64,000 bases of DNA from Planococcus salinus. GTDB lineage: Bacteria; Bacillota; Bacilli; Bacillales_A; Planococcaceae. The translations under genes and the position numbers were made by a program. The notes beneath the pieces were generated by a model. That model was given only the letters and a program-made list of their open reading frames with translations, did no database searches and was not told the origin of the DNA. Position 1 is the stretch's first letter. The number at the start of each line of letters is the position of its first letter. Positions 1 to 7,435 of this stretch are shown here, piece by piece. The DNA lies in NCBI RefSeq assembly GCF_003719725.1, contig NZ_RIAX01000010.1:62001-126000 (forward strand). The letters run 5' to 3'.

Positions 1-216
1 CAGTGGATTGAATCCGGCTCGCGCCTCATTCTGGCTTTTTTGCCGCTGTTTTTCATTCCGGCGACGGTCGGAGTGATGGACTACGGGGAATTGTTCGCCG
101 GAAAAGGCATGTGGCTCATCGTCATTGTCATTGTCAGCACTTTGCTGGCGATGGGCGCATCGGGATGGACCAGCCAGTACATCTCCCGCTTTACTGATAA
201 AAAGGAGGATCATTGA
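1..216 (+). CDS. LrgA/CidA family membrane protein, 3' end only
   Basis: The frame is open from the window edge to a TGA at 214-216 and gives the last 71 residues of a small hydrophobic protein. Two hydrophobic stretches are visible, one around ILAFLPLFFIPATVGVM and one around LIVIVIVSTLLAMGASG, and the protein ends in a short charged tail. The PATVGVMDY-like segment and the LrgB-type gene right behind it point to the LrgA/CidA holin-like family, which modulates murein hydrolase export and cell lysis or acts in small-acid transport. The start lies outside the window. Its stop sits 2 bases before the ATG chosen for the next gene, so the two are almost certainly cotranscribed. Confidence 0.8.
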   Translation, partial: QWIESGSRLILAFLPLFFIPATVGVMDYGELFAGKGMWLIVIVIVSTLLAMGASGWTSQYISRFTDKKEDH

Positions 217-218
217 TC

Positions 219-908
219 ATGGAATTCAGCTTGCCGGCAGTCCTGTTTGCAGGATTGACCATCGTCATTTACCTAGTTGCCAATATCCTTTATCTGAAAT
301 ACCGAAAAACCCTGCTGAATCCGGTGCTGACTGCCACTATCGCCATCGTCCTCATTTTACTGTTCTTCAACATACCGTATAACACTTATATGGCTGGCGG
401 CGATTGGATTGCCCAGTTGCTCGGACCGGCTGTTGTCGCATTGGCCATTCCGCTCTACAAACAGCGTGATTTGATGACAGCCAACCTGCTGTCCATCGCT
501 GCCGGTATTGCAGTGGGTGTGATTGTCGGCATGGTCAGCGGCGTCCTGTTCACCAAATGGCTGGCCTTTTCGGAAGAGCTGGTGTTGACCATGCTCCCCA
601 AATCCCTTACGACGCCTGTGGCGATGCAAGTGGCAACAGGTTTGGGCGGCATTCCTTCGCTGGCTGCGGTATTTGTCATGACCGCTGGATTTGCCGGCAT
701 TATTTTCGGTCCTCATTTCCTGAAATGGCTGCACATCGATTCGTCAATCGGCAGAGGCATCGGGCTTGGCACTTCCGCCCATGGCCTCGGCACCGCGAAA
801 GCGTTTGAATACGGGCCGGAAGAAGCTTCCCTCAGTTCCCTGGCGATGACACTCAGCGCCGTCATCGGTTCTGCTATCGCACCGATCGTTGCGTGGATTT
901 TTTTGTAG
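219..908 (+). CDS. LrgB family membrane protein (antiholin-like)
   Basis: A 229-residue polytopic membrane protein. Residues around TTPVAMQVATGLGGIPSLAAVFV and the GLGTSAHGLGTAKAFEYGPEE block are typical of the LrgB/CidB/YwbG family, partner of LrgA/CidA in controlling autolysis and, in some species, pyruvate uptake. An AAAGGAGG ribosome site at 201-208 lies 10 bases before the ATG at 219. A TTG at 213 in the same frame is possible but would sit only 4 bases from the site. The gene follows the LrgA-like gene directly. No regulator is visible because the upstream part of the operon is outside the window. Family assignment is confident; the physiological role is inferred. Confidence 0.87.
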   Translation: MEFSLPAVLFAGLTIVIYLVANILYLKYRKTLLNPVLTATIAIVLILLFFNIPYNTYMAGGDWIAQLLGPAVVALAIPLYKQRDLMTANLLSIAAGIAVGVIVGMVSGVLFTKWLAFSEELVLTMLPKSLTTPVAMQVATGLGGIPSLAAVFVMTAGFAGIIFGPHFLKWLHIDSSIGRGIGLGTSAHGLGTAKAFEYGPEEASLSSLAMTLSAVIGSAIAPIVAWIFL

Positions 909-920
909 GAAGGTTTGGAA

Positions 921-980
921 TTTATGCGCGGTTAGCGGCATTTATGCGCGTTCAAAAAAGTTTATGTGCTTTCACTCAGC
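921..980. repeat. three-unit array of a 20-bp repeat
   Basis: The decamer TTTATGCGCG begins at 921 and 941 and a variant, TTTATGTGCT, begins at 961, so the period is exactly 20 bp. The other half of each unit is variable. The array lies just after the LrgB-type stop and before a terminator hairpin. A six-unit array of the same design occurs at 29901-30020. No coding potential is evident. Confidence 0.7.
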
Positions 981-1009
981 TTCGGCATAGAAAAACGGAA
1001 ATAGCCAAT

Positions 1010-1056
1010 AAAAATCCCCAGGAAGAAGCGAAGCTGCTGCTTTCTGGGGATTTTTC
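1010..1056. terminator. bidirectional intrinsic terminator
   Basis: AAAATCCCCAG and CTGGGGATTTTT form a GC-centred stem with A and T tracts on both sides. It can end transcription of the LrgA/LrgB-type operon from the left and of the TetR/ABC/VOC genes from the right. Confidence 0.8.
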
Positions 1057-1061
1057 AAAAA

Positions 1062-1463
1062 TTAAGTTGGCGGCGTGGATTGCAGATTCAATTGCCAGGA
1101 AACCCCGAATTTATCGTTGACCCAGCCGAATTTTTCGCTGAAAGGATAAGCATCAAGTGTCATCAATACTTCACCGCCATCCGACAGCTGTTCAAAGGCC
1201 TGTTCAATTTCCTTTTGCGTATTGCATGTCACATACAACGAAATGGCTGGAGTAAAGGAAAAATCGTGTTCAATAGGGCTGTCGATGCACATGAATAATT
1301 GGCCGTTCAATTTGAAGGTCGCCTGCATGACCGTTCCGTCTCCGTTATGCACAATACTGGTGATTTCCGCGTCTTCAAAAATCGATGTGTAGTACTTCAT
1401 CGCTTCTTCCGCCCGTCCGGCGAACATTAAAAAAGGGGTGATTTTCGGCAGTTGCTGCTCCAT
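1062..1463 (-). CDS. VOC-superfamily protein, PhnB-like
   Basis: 133 residues starting MEQQLPKITPFLMF. The pattern TPFLMFAGRAEEAMKYYTSIF near the start and GWVNDKFGVSWQLN near the end is that of the PhnB/YdhR-type branch of the vicinal oxygen chelate superfamily. These are small beta-alpha-beta-beta-beta proteins that fold into metal-binding or binding-only barrels; the substrate is not predictable. An upstream in-frame ATG at 1526 would add 21 residues and overlap the ABC permease gene, but AAGGAAGGA lies 7 bases before the ATG at 1463, so that start is preferred. The gene follows the ABC permease by 19 bases and may belong to the same TetR-controlled transcript. Confidence 0.82.
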   Translation of the reverse strand: MEQQLPKITPFLMFAGRAEEAMKYYTSIFEDAEITSIVHNGDGTVMQATFKLNGQLFMCIDSPIEHDFSFTPAISLYVTCNTQKEIEQAFEQLSDGGEVLMTLDAYPFSEKFGWVNDKFGVSWQLNLQSTPPT

Positions 1464-1482
1464 GTAAAATCCTTCCTTTCTG

Positions 1483-3087
1483 TTAATTGCCGATGTCTCT
1501 TTTATTATACCCAATAAACCCGGCAATTATCAGAAGCACCGCAATTCCCGTCAATATCGCTGCTGTTCCGTAATCCATGTCTTCAATCGGGATCCGGGAA
1601 ACATAACCGTAAGGGGACAGTTTTTGCACCCACTCCGGAAACTGGAGCAGCCCGCCCAAATAGACAACGGCAAAGGAGAATGTCAGATACAGCCAGATAA
1701 AACCGCTCAGGCCTTTCGCCCAGCCGATCAACAGGACCGCGATGCCGATCATTACCCAGACAGCCGGCAAGTAAGCAAAGGAAGCTGTGAAAAACATTCC
1801 CAAAGGCAATTGCTCTTCCATCGTCGCATTTCCGGTTGCGCCCAAACTAAAAGCGGTCAATGACAGCATGACAACACTGACCAATAGGGAGAGTACAACA
1901 TAACCTCCCATCAGACGATTGCGCGACACTGCACGCCCCACAATATGTTCCAAACGGCCATTCTTTTCTTCGGTTTTCAATTTCAGAATCGTCATCAGCA
2001 CCGGAATCGAAGCGATAATGGACATGACCGACATCAGCATGGGAATGAACTGTTCCGTCATCGAAAACCCTTCCGTCTGGACCAGCAGTTGCTGCATCAG
2101 CTCAATATCCCCGAAGAATGACTCCAGTTCTCCCAGCACAGAGCCATAAGAAGCGCCGAGCAACAGCATCCCGAATGCCCAGGCAATCAGGCCTGTGCGC
2201 TGCAGGCGAAGTGCCAGGCCAAAGGGGCTTTGCAGCAACGGAGATGCAACTTTCCGTCCTGGTCTTGCCGGAAAAAATCCGGATCCCAAATCGCGGATTG
2301 AGTTTAAATACAGCGCCAATACAGACAGTACAATGGCAGCTCCAACTGTCACCAATACAGGCCACCAATAGTTATTGACGTAAACTTCGGCCCGCAAAAT
2401 CCAGCCGAGCGGAGTAAGCCATGCCACTGCTTCGTTTCCGATGTCGCCAATTGCCCGGACAAAATAACCCAACACCAATATGCCCAGAGCAAAGCCGATG
2501 GTACTGCGGGCGTTTTGCGAGAGCTGCGCAAAGACGGCCGTGATGGCTGCAAACACCAGCCCCGTCGCCCCCAAAGCAGCTCCGTAAAGCAGTGACCCTT
2601 CCAGGTCCATGGTTTCGATGTTCAATGCATATAAGCTGAAGCCGACCACAACAGCCAGCAGCACATTGACCAGTGCCATGACAAGCAAAGTCGACAGCAA
2701 ATTCGACAAGCGCCCGACAGGCAGTGAGCGGATCATTTCAATACGCCCGTCTTCTTCGTCAGTCCGCGTATGTCGTGTCACCAGGAGAATGCTCATCAGG
2801 CCGACGACCACTGCCGTCATCAAAAGCATTTGATGCGCCATCATTGCCCCGGCCGTGTAATTGTCAAGGCCGTATCCTGGCCCGACCATGGCGGTCATTG
2901 CGGGGTTTCTCATCGTTTCTGCGATGGCTTGCCGTTCCTGATCTGATTGGTACAGGTCCGTGAAAGCGACTGCCACCACCGCTGACACCACAGCAAAAGA
3001 AACAATCCAAAGCGGTATGCGGATCCGGTCACGGCGCAGGACAAAACGGGTCAATCTGCCGGTTTCATCATATAAATGCTTGGCCAT
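1483..3087 (-). CDS. ABC exporter permease (polyketide/tetronasin-type)
   Basis: A 534-residue, very hydrophobic protein with about twelve predicted membrane segments in two similar halves. It opens MAKHLYDETGRLTRFVLRRDRIRIPLWI. The internal repeat (RLTRFVLRRDRIRIPLW and FGLALRLQRTGLIAWAFG, each followed by a long hydrophobic span) is what I know from the exporter-of-polyketide-antibiotics family. The start ATG at 3087 overlaps the stop of the ATPase gene (TGATG), so translation is probably coupled; a GTG one codon upstream is also possible. With the ATPase it should form an ABC exporter for a hydrophobic compound. The substrate is unknown. Confidence 0.85.
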   Translation of the reverse strand: MAKHLYDETGRLTRFVLRRDRIRIPLWIVSFAVVSAVVAVAFTDLYQSDQERQAIAETMRNPAMTAMVGPGYGLDNYTAGAMMAHQMLLMTAVVVGLMSILLVTRHTRTDEEDGRIEMIRSLPVGRLSNLLSTLLVMALVNVLLAVVVGFSLYALNIETMDLEGSLLYGAALGATGLVFAAITAVFAQLSQNARSTIGFALGILVLGYFVRAIGDIGNEAVAWLTPLGWILRAEVYVNNYWWPVLVTVGAAIVLSVLALYLNSIRDLGSGFFPARPGRKVASPLLQSPFGLALRLQRTGLIAWAFGMLLLGASYGSVLGELESFFGDIELMQQLLVQTEGFSMTEQFIPMLMSVMSIIASIPVLMTILKLKTEEKNGRLEHIVGRAVSRNRLMGGYVVLSLLVSVVMLSLTAFSLGATGNATMEEQLPLGMFFTASFAYLPAVWVMIGIAVLLIGWAKGLSGFIWLYLTFSFAVVYLGGLLQFPEWVQKLSPYGYVSRIPIEDMDYGTAAILTGIAVLLIIAGFIGYNKRDIGN

Positions 3088-4004
3088 CACACTTCGCCTC
3101 CCACTCCTGCTCTTTCCGTTGTGCCTGTTCCTTCGTAATGTCGCATGAACAACTCTTCAAGAGTCGGCGGTGAACTTTCCATTCGCACGATGCCAAATTG
3201 ACTGACATAACGGACTACATTGTCCAATTCCTGCTGATCCACCTGAAAAGACAGCGCCCCTTCTTTTTCCTCGATTCCCTGGACCCCTTTCACCGTGGCC
3301 AATTCAGGCATCGGTTCTTTCGTTTCCACAAGCAGAATTGTTCCTGTTAAATGACGGAGCTCTTTCAACGTTCCTTTCTCGATGATTTTCCCCTGCCGGA
3401 TGATCGCCACTTTATCGCACAGCTTTTCGACTTCGGATAAAATATGGCTCGACAGCAATATGCTTTTGCCTTCCGCTTTCGCTTCCATTACACATTCCTG
3501 GAAAACCCGTTCCATCAATGGATCAAGACCGGATGTCGGTTCGTCCAGGATATACAAATCGGCATCAGACGAAAAAGCTGCCACCAGCGCCACTTTTTGC
3601 CGGTTCCCTTTGGAATAGGTGCGGCATTTTTTGCCCGGATCCAGGTCGAATCGGCGGATCAATTCTTCCCGTCGGCTTTTATTTGTGCCACCGCGCAGTT
3701 TGACGAACAAGTCAATCACTTCGCCGCCGGTCAAATTCGGCCAAAGGTTAACATCTCCCGGTACATAAGCCACGCGCTTGTGGATTTTGACTGCATCTTT
3801 CCAGGCATCCATCCCAAAAATGGTTGCCTGTCCTTCCGTCGCTTTCAGAATACCGAGCAGCACACGGATGGTGGTCGATTTCCCTGAACCGTTCGGGCCG
3901 ATAAAGCCGTAGACTTCCCCTTTTTCCACTTCGATGTCGACTCCGTTCAAAGCCGGAAAACTACCGAATTTTTTTACCAGTCCTTCCGTTTTTAAAACCG
4001 TCAT
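3087..4004 (-). CDS. ABC transporter ATP-binding protein
   Basis: 305 residues. The Walker A motif GPNGSGKST is near residues 37-45, the signature is the variant YSKGNRQK, and the Walker B/D-loop is LYILDEPTSGLDP. A C-terminal extension of roughly 90 residues contains MESSPPTLEELFMRHYEG, a usual tail of drug-exporter ATPases. It energises the permease encoded directly downstream. Its start ATG overlaps the stop of the TetR gene by four bases (ATGA) and its stop overlaps the permease start, so the three genes form a tightly coupled operon. Confidence 0.9.
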   Translation of the reverse strand: MTVLKTEGLVKKFGSFPALNGVDIEVEKGEVYGFIGPNGSGKSTTIRVLLGILKATEGQATIFGMDAWKDAVKIHKRVAYVPGDVNLWPNLTGGEVIDLFVKLRGGTNKSRREELIRRFDLDPGKKCRTYSKGNRQKVALVAAFSSDADLYILDEPTSGLDPLMERVFQECVMEAKAEGKSILLSSHILSEVEKLCDKVAIIRQGKIIEKGTLKELRHLTGTILLVETKEPMPELATVKGVQGIEEKEGALSFQVDQQELDNVVRYVSQFGIVRMESSPPTLEELFMRHYEGTGTTERAGVGGEV

Positions 4005-4639
4005 CTCCCGCTCTCCCCTTCCTTGTAAAAACTTTTCTTCAGAATGTCGAGATATTCATAAAACTCCTGCCAATAAACATCCAGGTCAATCTCTGTCATT
4101 TTCTGCCCTTCCAGCCTCACTAATAATTCGTTCTGATACCCTTCAATGGACCAGCGAATCAGCTTGAACGCTTTTTCCGTATCAATGTCGTTGCGGAACA
4201 ACGACGTATCGATGCCTTCATACAGTAAAGCATTTCCCAGCCTGTATAATTCTTCGTACCTTTTTTGCAGATGCGCCGGCAGGTCTTCCTCTTTTTTCAG
4301 CATGAACGTGCCCATAAAGTTGAAAACATATTTGTGTTTGGCCTGAACCTCCATTTTGACTTCCGCTGTATGCCGGAGCCTTTCAATAAAATCAGCTTCG
4401 CTTGTGTCGACCAGCTGAAAATACTCATTCACCACAATGTCCATGCAGTACGCCAATAAATATTCGTACAAATCCCTTTTGCTGTTGAAATAATAAAACA
4501 GCATCCCTTTCCCGATCCCCGCTTCTTTGACGATGCGGTTTGTCGAAGCTTGCTCAAAGCCTTTTTCCGCAAATTCTTTCATAGCGGATTCCAGGATCTT
4601 CTGTTGTTTGTCCATTTCGAGGTTTTCAAATTTCTCCAT
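4001..4639 (-). CDS. TetR-family transcriptional repressor
   Basis: 212 residues. The first 50 hold a TetR helix-turn-helix: ILESAMKEFAEKGFEQASTNRIVKEAGIGKGMLFYYFNSKRDLYEYLL. The rest is a helical ligand-binding and dimerisation domain. It is the first gene of the ABC exporter operon. Two palindromes lie upstream, one of them over the -35 box, so the natural model is an autoregulated repressor released by the exported compound or a relative. The closest known type is the small-molecule sensor that governs polyketide-exporter ABC genes; the effector is unknown. Confidence 0.88.
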   Translation of the reverse strand: MEKFENLEMDKQQKILESAMKEFAEKGFEQASTNRIVKEAGIGKGMLFYYFNSKRDLYEYLLAYCMDIVVNEYFQLVDTSEADFIERLRHTAEVKMEVQAKHKYVFNFMGTFMLKKEEDLPAHLQKRYEELYRLGNALLYEGIDTSLFRNDIDTEKAFKLIRWSIEGYQNELLVRLEGQKMTEIDLDVYWQEFYEYLDILKKSFYKEGESGR

Positions 4640-4661
4640 TCCCTCAACCTCTCTTCCCTCC

Positions 4662-4713
4662 TAGACCACCTTGGTCGACTTAAATATACACCCATAGACC
4701 ACCCTGGTCAACT
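4662..4713 (-). promoter_or_regulatory. TetR operator pair over a sigma-A promoter
   Basis: Two near-identical palindromes, GACCACCTTGGTC (4664-4676) and GACCACCCTGGTC (4697-4709), lie 33 bp apart centre to centre, about three helical turns. On the minus strand a -35 TTGACC (4711-4706) and a -10 TATATT (4688-4683) are separated by exactly 17 bp. The upstream palindrome overlaps the -35 box and the other lies just downstream of the -10. This is the expected layout for repression by the TetR protein encoded next to it. Confidence 0.82.
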
Positions 4714-4758
4714 AAGGAAATCAGAATTTTTCAACTTTAATTTCGAGAGCCGAAACCT

Positions 4759-4787
4759 TTGCCCCTCTGCGGCCTTAATGCTATCTT
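4759..4787 (+). promoter_or_regulatory. sigma-A promoter for the solute-binding protein gene
   Basis: A -35 TTGCCC (4759-4764) and a -10 TATCTT (4782-4787) are 17 bp apart, with a TG one base before the -10. It is the only good match upstream of the gene at 4820. Confidence 0.5.
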
Positions 4788-4819
4788 TTAAAAAGAAATG
4801 AATACAGGAGGTAGAGGCA

Positions 4820-5674
4820 TTGAAACGTTTATTTACAAAACAAATGGGTGCAGCCATTTCAGGTATCCTGGCTGCCACCCTTTTAGCAGGCTGCGGCAAC
4901 GGCAACGACAGCGATAACAGTTCTGAAGAACCAGCGACTGCATGGGACGAAATCCAGGAACAAGGCGTTTTGACGGTCGCCACATCCGGCACGTTATTCC
5001 CGACTTCCTACCGCGAAGAAGGGACCGATGAACTGACCGGATTTGAAGTGGAAGTTGTGAGAGAAATCGCGGAGCGTCTTGAACTGGATGTCGAGTTCAC
5101 AGAGCTTGGCTTTGATGAAATGCTGACTTCTGTGCAAACAGGGCAAGTGGATATGGCTGCGAACGACATTGAAATCACTGAAGACCGACAAGAACATTTC
5201 ATGTTCTCTACGCCGTTCAAATATTCCTACGGCACCGCCATTGTCCGTTCAGATGATTTGTCGGGAATTGAAACGCTGGAAGATCTTGAAGGCAAAAAAG
5301 CAGCAGGTGCTTCAACTTCCGTTTACATGGAAACAGCAAGAGAATATGGAGCAGAAGAAGTGGTCTATGACAATGCCACGAACGAGACCTATTTGCGTGA
5401 TGTTGCTGTAGGCCGCACCGATGTCATTTTAAACGATTACTATTTACAAACCTTGGCGATTGCCAACTTCCCGGAACTTGACATCACCATCCATCCGAAT
5501 CTGAAATACAGCCCTTCGGAAGTGGGCGTCGTAATGAACGAGGACAATGAGGAATTAGCGGAAAATGTGAACCGTGTCATTGGGGAAATGCTGGAAGACG
5601 GCACCATCTCTGAAATTTCCGGTGAATTTTTCAACGGTGCAGACGTGACAGAGGAAGTGGAAATCGAGGAGTAA
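4820..5674 (+). CDS. Extracellular solute-binding lipoprotein, family 3
   Basis: 284 residues beginning at a TTG that is 7 bases behind AGGAGGT. The N-terminus is a lipoprotein signal peptide with lipobox LLAGC near residue 27. The mature part has family 3 periplasmic-binding features: GVLTVATSGTLFPTSYREEGTDELTGFEVEVVREIAERL, then NDIEITEDRQEHFMFSTPF and later SPSEVGVVMNEDNEELAENVN. Such proteins bind amino acids, often cystine or polar residues, for ABC importers. No permease or ATPase gene is adjacent, so it is either an orphan receptor or serves a transporter encoded elsewhere. The ligand is not predictable from this sequence. Confidence 0.88.
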   Translation: MKRLFTKQMGAAISGILAATLLAGCGNGNDSDNSSEEPATAWDEIQEQGVLTVATSGTLFPTSYREEGTDELTGFEVEVVREIAERLELDVEFTELGFDEMLTSVQTGQVDMAANDIEITEDRQEHFMFSTPFKYSYGTAIVRSDDLSGIETLEDLEGKKAAGASTSVYMETAREYGAEEVVYDNATNETYLRDVAVGRTDVILNDYYLQTLAIANFPELDITIHPNLKYSPSEVGVVMNEDNEELAENVNRVIGEMLEDGTISEISGEFFNGADVTEEVEIEE

Positions 5675-5707
5675 GGAGAAGTTCACCCTTTACTTTTCAC
5701 AAAGAAG

Positions 5708-6029
5708 GAGCTGTCTCATAAGCCTCAAAACTTAAAAACACGACGGAGAATGAATGATTTTCCGTCGTGTTTTTCTATGGGATTATATTGCTGTAGTATC
5801 TTTATTTCTTTATTGGCGGATGGGAATGGAAGCGGCGAAGGTATAGGCCGAAGAATTCGGCAAATACCTTTGCGACGAAGCAGCGAAGCGATGCAGGAGC
5901 ACGGGTTTTTCCTGCGGGATAGCGAAGTGCCGAGATCCACTCGAGCGATTAGCTCGAGTTAGCTCGGCGCAAGCCCGCGGCAAGCGTCCGCTGAAATGGA
6001 CAGGAGCCTTCACTTTTGAGACAGCCTCT
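5708..6029. repeat. composite repeat element with IS-like terminal inverted repeats
   Basis: The ends GGAGCTGTCTCATAAG (5708-5723) and CTTTTGAGACAGCCTC (6014-6029) are imperfect inverted repeats resembling, from memory, the termini of IS1182-type elements. There is no transposase. Inside are a hairpin terminator (5732-5776), module B (about 5840-5911, with GCGACGAAGCAGCG) and module A (about 5913-5979, with GGGATAGCGAAGTGC and a palindrome around ACTCGAGC/GCTCGAGT). Modules A and B recur at 51777-51990 in the opposite order, and module A recurs at 47311-47455. I read it as a MITE-like, non-autonomous element. Confidence 0.7.
5732..5776. terminator. intrinsic terminator after the solute-binding protein gene
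   Basis: AAAAACACGACGGA pairs with TCCGTCGTGTTTTT around a loop of about 14 bases. A and T tracts on both sides make it usable in either direction. It lies inside the composite repeat element. Confidence 0.75.
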
Positions 6030-6133
6030 ATTACAATTATTCACTTTTGAAAACAGATGAAGAGACGCCCTGCAAATGGCTTGGTACAATGAAAACAACA
6101 AGACAACTTCGCCTTACAAAAGGAGGAAGATTC

Positions 6134-6550
6134 ATGTACGATTCTATTTTATTGGCAGTCGACGGTTCGGAGCAGTCGATGCGTGCTGCCAAAGAAGCTG
6201 CCAGGCTTGCCGCTGCCGGTCGCGAGACGCAAGTCACGATTCTGCATGTAGTCCAGACGGAAACGTCAAAGGAAGCGCTGGCGGGTGCCAGTCAAGTCGA
6301 ATTGGACCTCAGCCGCAGAAAAAAAACCCTGGCCGCTGAACAAGCGCTTCAGGCCCAACAGGTTTACTACGATGTCAAGGTGCTTTACGGCCGGCCCGGA
6401 CCTGCAATCGTTGAGTATATCAATGGCAACCGCTTCGACCTGGTGGTTATCGGAAGCCGCGGCTTAAACCGGATGGAAAAAGTGATGAGGGGCAGCGTCA
6501 GCCAAAGAGTACTGAACCAGACAGACTGTTCTGTCCTGATCGTCAGATGA
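6134..6550 (+). CDS. Universal stress protein, UspA family
   Basis: 138 residues starting MYDSILLAVDGSEQSMRAAKEA, with AGGAGG 7 bases ahead of the ATG at 6134. The Usp fold markers are the first strand followed by DGSE, and the C-terminal nucleotide-binding stretch VIGSRGLNRMEKVMRGSVSQRVLNQTDCSVLIVR, which fits the G-2x-G-9x-G(S/T) ATP-binding pattern. Members of this family are cytoplasmic dimers that bind ATP and help survival under stress; the exact role is not set by sequence. It is monocistronic, with a possible extended -10 (TGG-TACAAT, 6082-6090) upstream and a terminator right after. Confidence 0.9.
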   Translation: MYDSILLAVDGSEQSMRAAKEAARLAAAGRETQVTILHVVQTETSKEALAGASQVELDLSRRKKTLAAEQALQAQQVYYDVKVLYGRPGPAIVEYINGNRFDLVVIGSRGLNRMEKVMRGSVSQRVLNQTDCSVLIVR

Positions 6551-6555
6551 CCACA

Positions 6556-6612
6556 TAAAAAAGCATTGCACAAGTTTTCTTGCCATCAGAAAACTTTCTG
6601 CAATGCTTTTTG
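6556..6612. terminator. bidirectional terminator between usp and pilZ genes
   Basis: AAAAAAGCATTGCA and TGCAATGCTTTTT form a stem, with AGTTTTCT and AGAAAACT forming an inner stem. It separates the plus-strand stress gene from the end of the long minus-strand flagellar operon and can serve both. Confidence 0.85.
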
Positions 6613-6620
6613 GGTTCCGT

Positions 6621-6971
6621 TTATTTTGGCAGCGTTCTTTTGCGCTGGCGGATATGGTAATAGTTCAATTGCTTGAACAGTTCGGAAGCAGTGTCCTGGT
6701 CAATATCAAATCCCACGCCGTATTCGATGTAATTCGTTTGCGGGACTTTCCGGATGATTTTGCCGCGAATTAAAAAAGAATGGCCCAACAAATTAAATCC
6801 GCATTCAACGTTTTCAGGCATCGCAATATCAAGCGCTGATACGAAACCGAGTCCACCTACACTGATATTATCAATTTTCATAAGTACAGGAGCTTGTTCT
6901 TGTACGGAGATTTCCCCTTCAATCATCCGATCAAAAACCAGACGGAAAAATTCGCGCCGGTTGTCACTCAT
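6621..6971 (-). CDS. Single-domain PilZ protein (c-di-GMP receptor)
   Basis: 116 residues forming one PilZ domain. The c-di-GMP-binding signature is complete: the RRxxxR element as RREFFR at residues 5-10 and the (D/N)xSxxG element as DNISVGG near residues 34-40. There is no YcgR-type N-terminal domain, unlike the larger B. subtilis MotI (YpfA). It is the last gene of the flagellar operon, 16 bases after the YaaR-type gene, and ends at a shared terminator. Position and domain suggest that it relays c-di-GMP level to the motor or another flagellar target; the partner is unknown. Confidence 0.88.
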   Translation of the reverse strand: MSDNRREFFRLVFDRMIEGEISVQEQAPVLMKIDNISVGGLGFVSALDIAMPENVECGFNLLGHSFLIRGKIIRKVPQTNYIEYGVGFDIDQDTASELFKQLNYYHIRQRKRTLPK

Positions 6972-6987
6972 TTCCTTTCCTCCCTTC

Positions 6988-7425
6988 TTACATATACATA
7001 TTCACGAGCAAGCCTTTGATTTCTCCAATCAGGCTCAAGGTATCAATTCCTTCATGCTCCTGCTGCAGGACTGCGTCGTGAAGCTCCATCAATTTTTGGT
7101 CGACAACTTCCACTAATTGATGAGTCTTTACATCACCATGCATAGTGAAACTTTTTTTCTCCGAAAACTGCAGGCCGTGATGGACGGCTTCGCCGAGAAA
7201 CTGCTTGACCGAATTTTTATAATCCCTTAAGTTTTCCAGCGTCTTATGTTTTGACAGTTTTTGTCCTTCGGCGTCTATTGCAGCCATTAACTGGTTTAAC
7301 GTCTCCATATGCAATGTTGCCTGCGATTTTCTCATCACATTGGCAAAAGAGGCGGTCGACCTGGTGCCGACTGTGTTTTTTTGCAACCGGTCACCCGGGA
7401 TTTTTGTCTGGCTTTCAATTCGCAA
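6988..7425 (-). CDS. YaaR-like protein (DUF327)
   Basis: 145 residues, mostly helical and without a signal peptide. The blocks LENLRDYKNSVKQFLGEAVHHG and KTHQLVEVVDQKLMELHDAVLQQEHEGIDTLSLIGEIKGLLVN match the YaaR/DUF327 family of B. subtilis, whose function is unknown as far as I recall. I place the start at TTG (7425), which has GAGGTG 6 bases upstream; a GTG at 7434 is also possible. In B. subtilis yaaR lies elsewhere, so its place between swrB and a PilZ gene at the end of a flagellar operon is a lead to a motility role. Confidence 0.7.
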   Translation of the reverse strand: MRIESQTKIPGDRLQKNTVGTRSTASFANVMRKSQATLHMETLNQLMAAIDAEGQKLSKHKTLENLRDYKNSVKQFLGEAVHHGLQFSEKKSFTMHGDVKTHQLVEVVDQKLMELHDAVLQQEHEGIDTLSLIGEIKGLLVNMYM

Positions 7426-7435
7426 ATGAAGCACC

